From Mobilitalea sp. (lineage in GTDB: Bacteria; Bacillota_A; Clostridia; Lachnospirales; Lachnospiraceae), in NCBI GenBank assembly GCA_029974875.1, contig JARKQP010000271.1:1-64000 (forward strand): a DNA stretch of 64,000 bases. Direction: 5' to 3'. Every line of letters begins with the position of its first letter. The stretch's first letter is position 1. Made by a program: the position numbers and the translations under genes. Positions 62,839 through 64,000 of the stretch are shown piece by piece. A model generated the notes under the pieces. That model worked only from the letters and a program-made list of their open reading frames with translations, was not told the DNA's origin and did no database searches.

Positions 62839-63711
62839 TTAGGACATTGGTTGGATTTTAATGACCTTGACCGGGCATACAGCTGCACATTTGCCGCAAT
62901 TGGTACATTTGCTGTAGTCAATGAGAGCCAGGTTATTATCTACGTGGATGGCATCATCCCCGCAGGCCTTGACACAAAGCTTACAGCCGATACAGCCGGC
63001 GGTGCAGGCTGCCTTAACATCCTTTCCCTTCTCAGGTGAGCTACAGCCGACAAGGTGTCTCGCATGGTAGGGCACCATATCAATCAAGTGGTTCGGGCAT
63101 TGGAGGGTACAGCTGCTGCAGCCGGTACATTTTTCCTTATCCACATAGGCAATGCCGTTCACGATATGGATTGCGTCAAAGGCACAGGCCCTGACACAGG
63201 AACCAAAGCCCATGCAGCCATAGCTGCATTTTTTATTTCCCTTACCGGGTACAAGGTCTACCTTATTGCAGTCAGGAACGCCGTAATATTCATATTTTAC
63301 CTCGGTTTTGTCACAGGTACCGACACATTTTACGAAGGCAACCTTTTTCTCCGCCTCTTCCAGGGCTATTCCCATGATTCCTGCTATGGTTGCATGGGCT
63401 TCCCTGCTGGCAACGGGACAGGCATTTGCCGGTGCCCGGCCTTCAGCAATGGCATTCGCCAAACCGTCACAGCCCGGATATCCACAGCCGCCGCAATTCG
63501 CTCCCGGCAGGTTCTCCCTTACCATAAGCTCCCTTTCATCCACCTTGACCTCGAAGGTCTTTGCCGCAAAGCCCAGGAATAATCCGATAAACAGTCCAAC
63601 TCCCGCAACGATCGCCGTCGCTACAGCAATTCCACTGGCACTGACTGCTGCAACCGGACTGGCCAGATTAGCAAGGAAGCCATTCGCTGACATAATCTCC
63701 AAAAACAACAT
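62839..63711 (-). CDS. rnfB: Rnf electron-transport complex subunit B
   Basis: 290 aa. An N-terminal membrane helix (GIAVATAIVAGVGLFIGLFL) is followed by the [4Fe-4S] motif CGGCGYPGCDGLANAIAEG and then several ferredoxin-like cysteine clusters (CSYGCMGFGSC, CTGCSSCTLQCPNH, CIGCKLCVKAC, CTNCGKCAAVCPV). In Rnf, ferredoxin oxidation is coupled to NAD reduction with Na+ or H+ pumping. AGGAGG precedes the ATG. Probably the last gene of an rnfCDGEAB operon. Confidence 0.95.
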   Translation of the reverse strand: MLFLEIMSANGFLANLASPVAAVSASGIAVATAIVAGVGLFIGLFLGFAAKTFEVKVDERELMVRENLPGANCGGCGYPGCDGLANAIAEGRAPANACPVASREAHATIAGIMGIALEEAEKKVAFVKCVGTCDKTEVKYEYYGVPDCNKVDLVPGKGNKKCSYGCMGFGSCVRACAFDAIHIVNGIAYVDKEKCTGCSSCTLQCPNHLIDMVPYHARHLVGCSSPEKGKDVKAACTAGCIGCKLCVKACGDDAIHVDNNLALIDYSKCTNCGKCAAVCPVKVIKIQPMS

Positions 63712-63722
63712 ATACTACCTCC

Positions 63723-64000
63723 TTATAAGCTTAATCCGGCAAACCCAAAGAAGGCAATTGCCATAAGACTGGCCGTAACCAGCACAATCGGGGAGCCTTG
63801 GAAGGCCTTTGGAACGTCATTAAATTCAATACGTTCCCGGATACCGGCCATGATAATAATCGCAATGGTAAAGCCTGTGGCCGTACCAAAGCCGTTGATG
63901 ACGCTGGAAAGTAATCCGTACTCCTTTGTAATGTTGATCAGTGCCACACCGAGCACCGCACAGTTGGTCGTAATTAAGGGCAGGTATACGCCTAGGGCAT
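63723..64000 (-). CDS. rnfA: Rnf complex subunit A, 5' part outside window
   Basis: The C-terminal 92 codons of RnfA: ALGVYLPLITTNCAVLGVAL, INITKEYGLLSSVINGFGTA, TGFTIAIIIMAGIRERIEF, ending FGFAGLSL-stop. The TTNCAVLG stretch is the conserved RnfA/RnfE motif with a cysteine implicated in an iron-sulfur site. Polytopic membrane subunit; lies 11 bp upstream of rnfB. Confidence 0.93.
   Translation of the reverse strand, partial: ALGVYLPLITTNCAVLGVALINITKEYGLLSSVINGFGTATGFTIAIIIMAGIRERIEFNDVPKAFQGSPIVLVTASLMAIAFFGFAGLSL

Overview
The window reads as chromosomal DNA of a low-to-mid GC anaerobic Firmicute, most likely a member of the Lachnospiraceae (inference). The supporting signs are AGGAGG-type ribosome binding sites, a zinc-type S14 protein, an Rnf electron-transport complex, DppABCDF- and CUT1-type ABC operons, and RpoB/RpoC proteins with long acidic C-terminal tails. 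No plasmid, phage, transposase or CRISPR signal was seen.

Layout: 1-13640 is the S10-spc ribosomal protein operon, all on the minus strand, from rpsJ through secY, adk, map and a KOW-domain gene to infA (cut by the window edge). It is driven by a near-consensus promoter at 13609-13637 with a roughly 300-nt leader. Three unusually long non-coding spacers (adk/secY, rplN/rpsQ, rplC/rpsJ) interrupt an otherwise tightly packed operon. 14006-15892 holds a membrane-anchored hypothetical protein and an RlmI-like methyltransferase. 16245-20316 (plus strand) is a compact envelope-stress locus: PspA, a zinc-ribbon membrane protein, a TPM-domain protein and an SPFH protein with a zinc ribbon.

20690-30469 is an accessory catabolic locus. 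A LysR regulator converges on an eight-gene minus-strand operon encoding a dipeptide-type ABC importer, an amidohydrolase-like protein, an alpha/beta hydrolase and an SDR-like protein. The amidohydrolase and the SDR both lack residues that are normally catalytic. 30845-34236 is a YtrA-type GntR regulator with an ABC exporter, preceded by a consensus promoter and a 9-bp operator array. 34592-40485 is a CUT1 ABC importer operon that also carries a metallophosphoesterase and a tyrosine-phosphatase-like enzyme, with a divergent TetR gene. 41800-43029 is a DUF4143-type ATPase flanked by direct copies of the 3' end of the neighbouring phosphoglucomutase gene.

45466-57774 (minus strand) is the rpmG-secE-nusG-rplK-rplA / rplJ-rplL / rpoB-rpoC cluster, with its own promoters, an L10 leader, two L1-site-like elements and an attenuator-like hairpin before rpoB. 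RpoB ends in an acidic linker plus a four-cysteine zinc-ribbon motif. 57853-62639 carries a secreted subtilisin-like protease, an AraC-type regulator and an orphan FliD-like protein. The window ends in rnfB and partial rnfA.

A recurring theme is small repeats at gene 3' ends: 56/57-bp repeats of the KOW gene tail, 18-bp repeats of a permease tail, and a dispersed copy of the phosphoglucomutase tail. There are also tandem repeats and long palindromes in intergenic DNA. Start sites were chosen by ribosome binding site position. Functions are from sequence motifs read by eye; no database search was possible.
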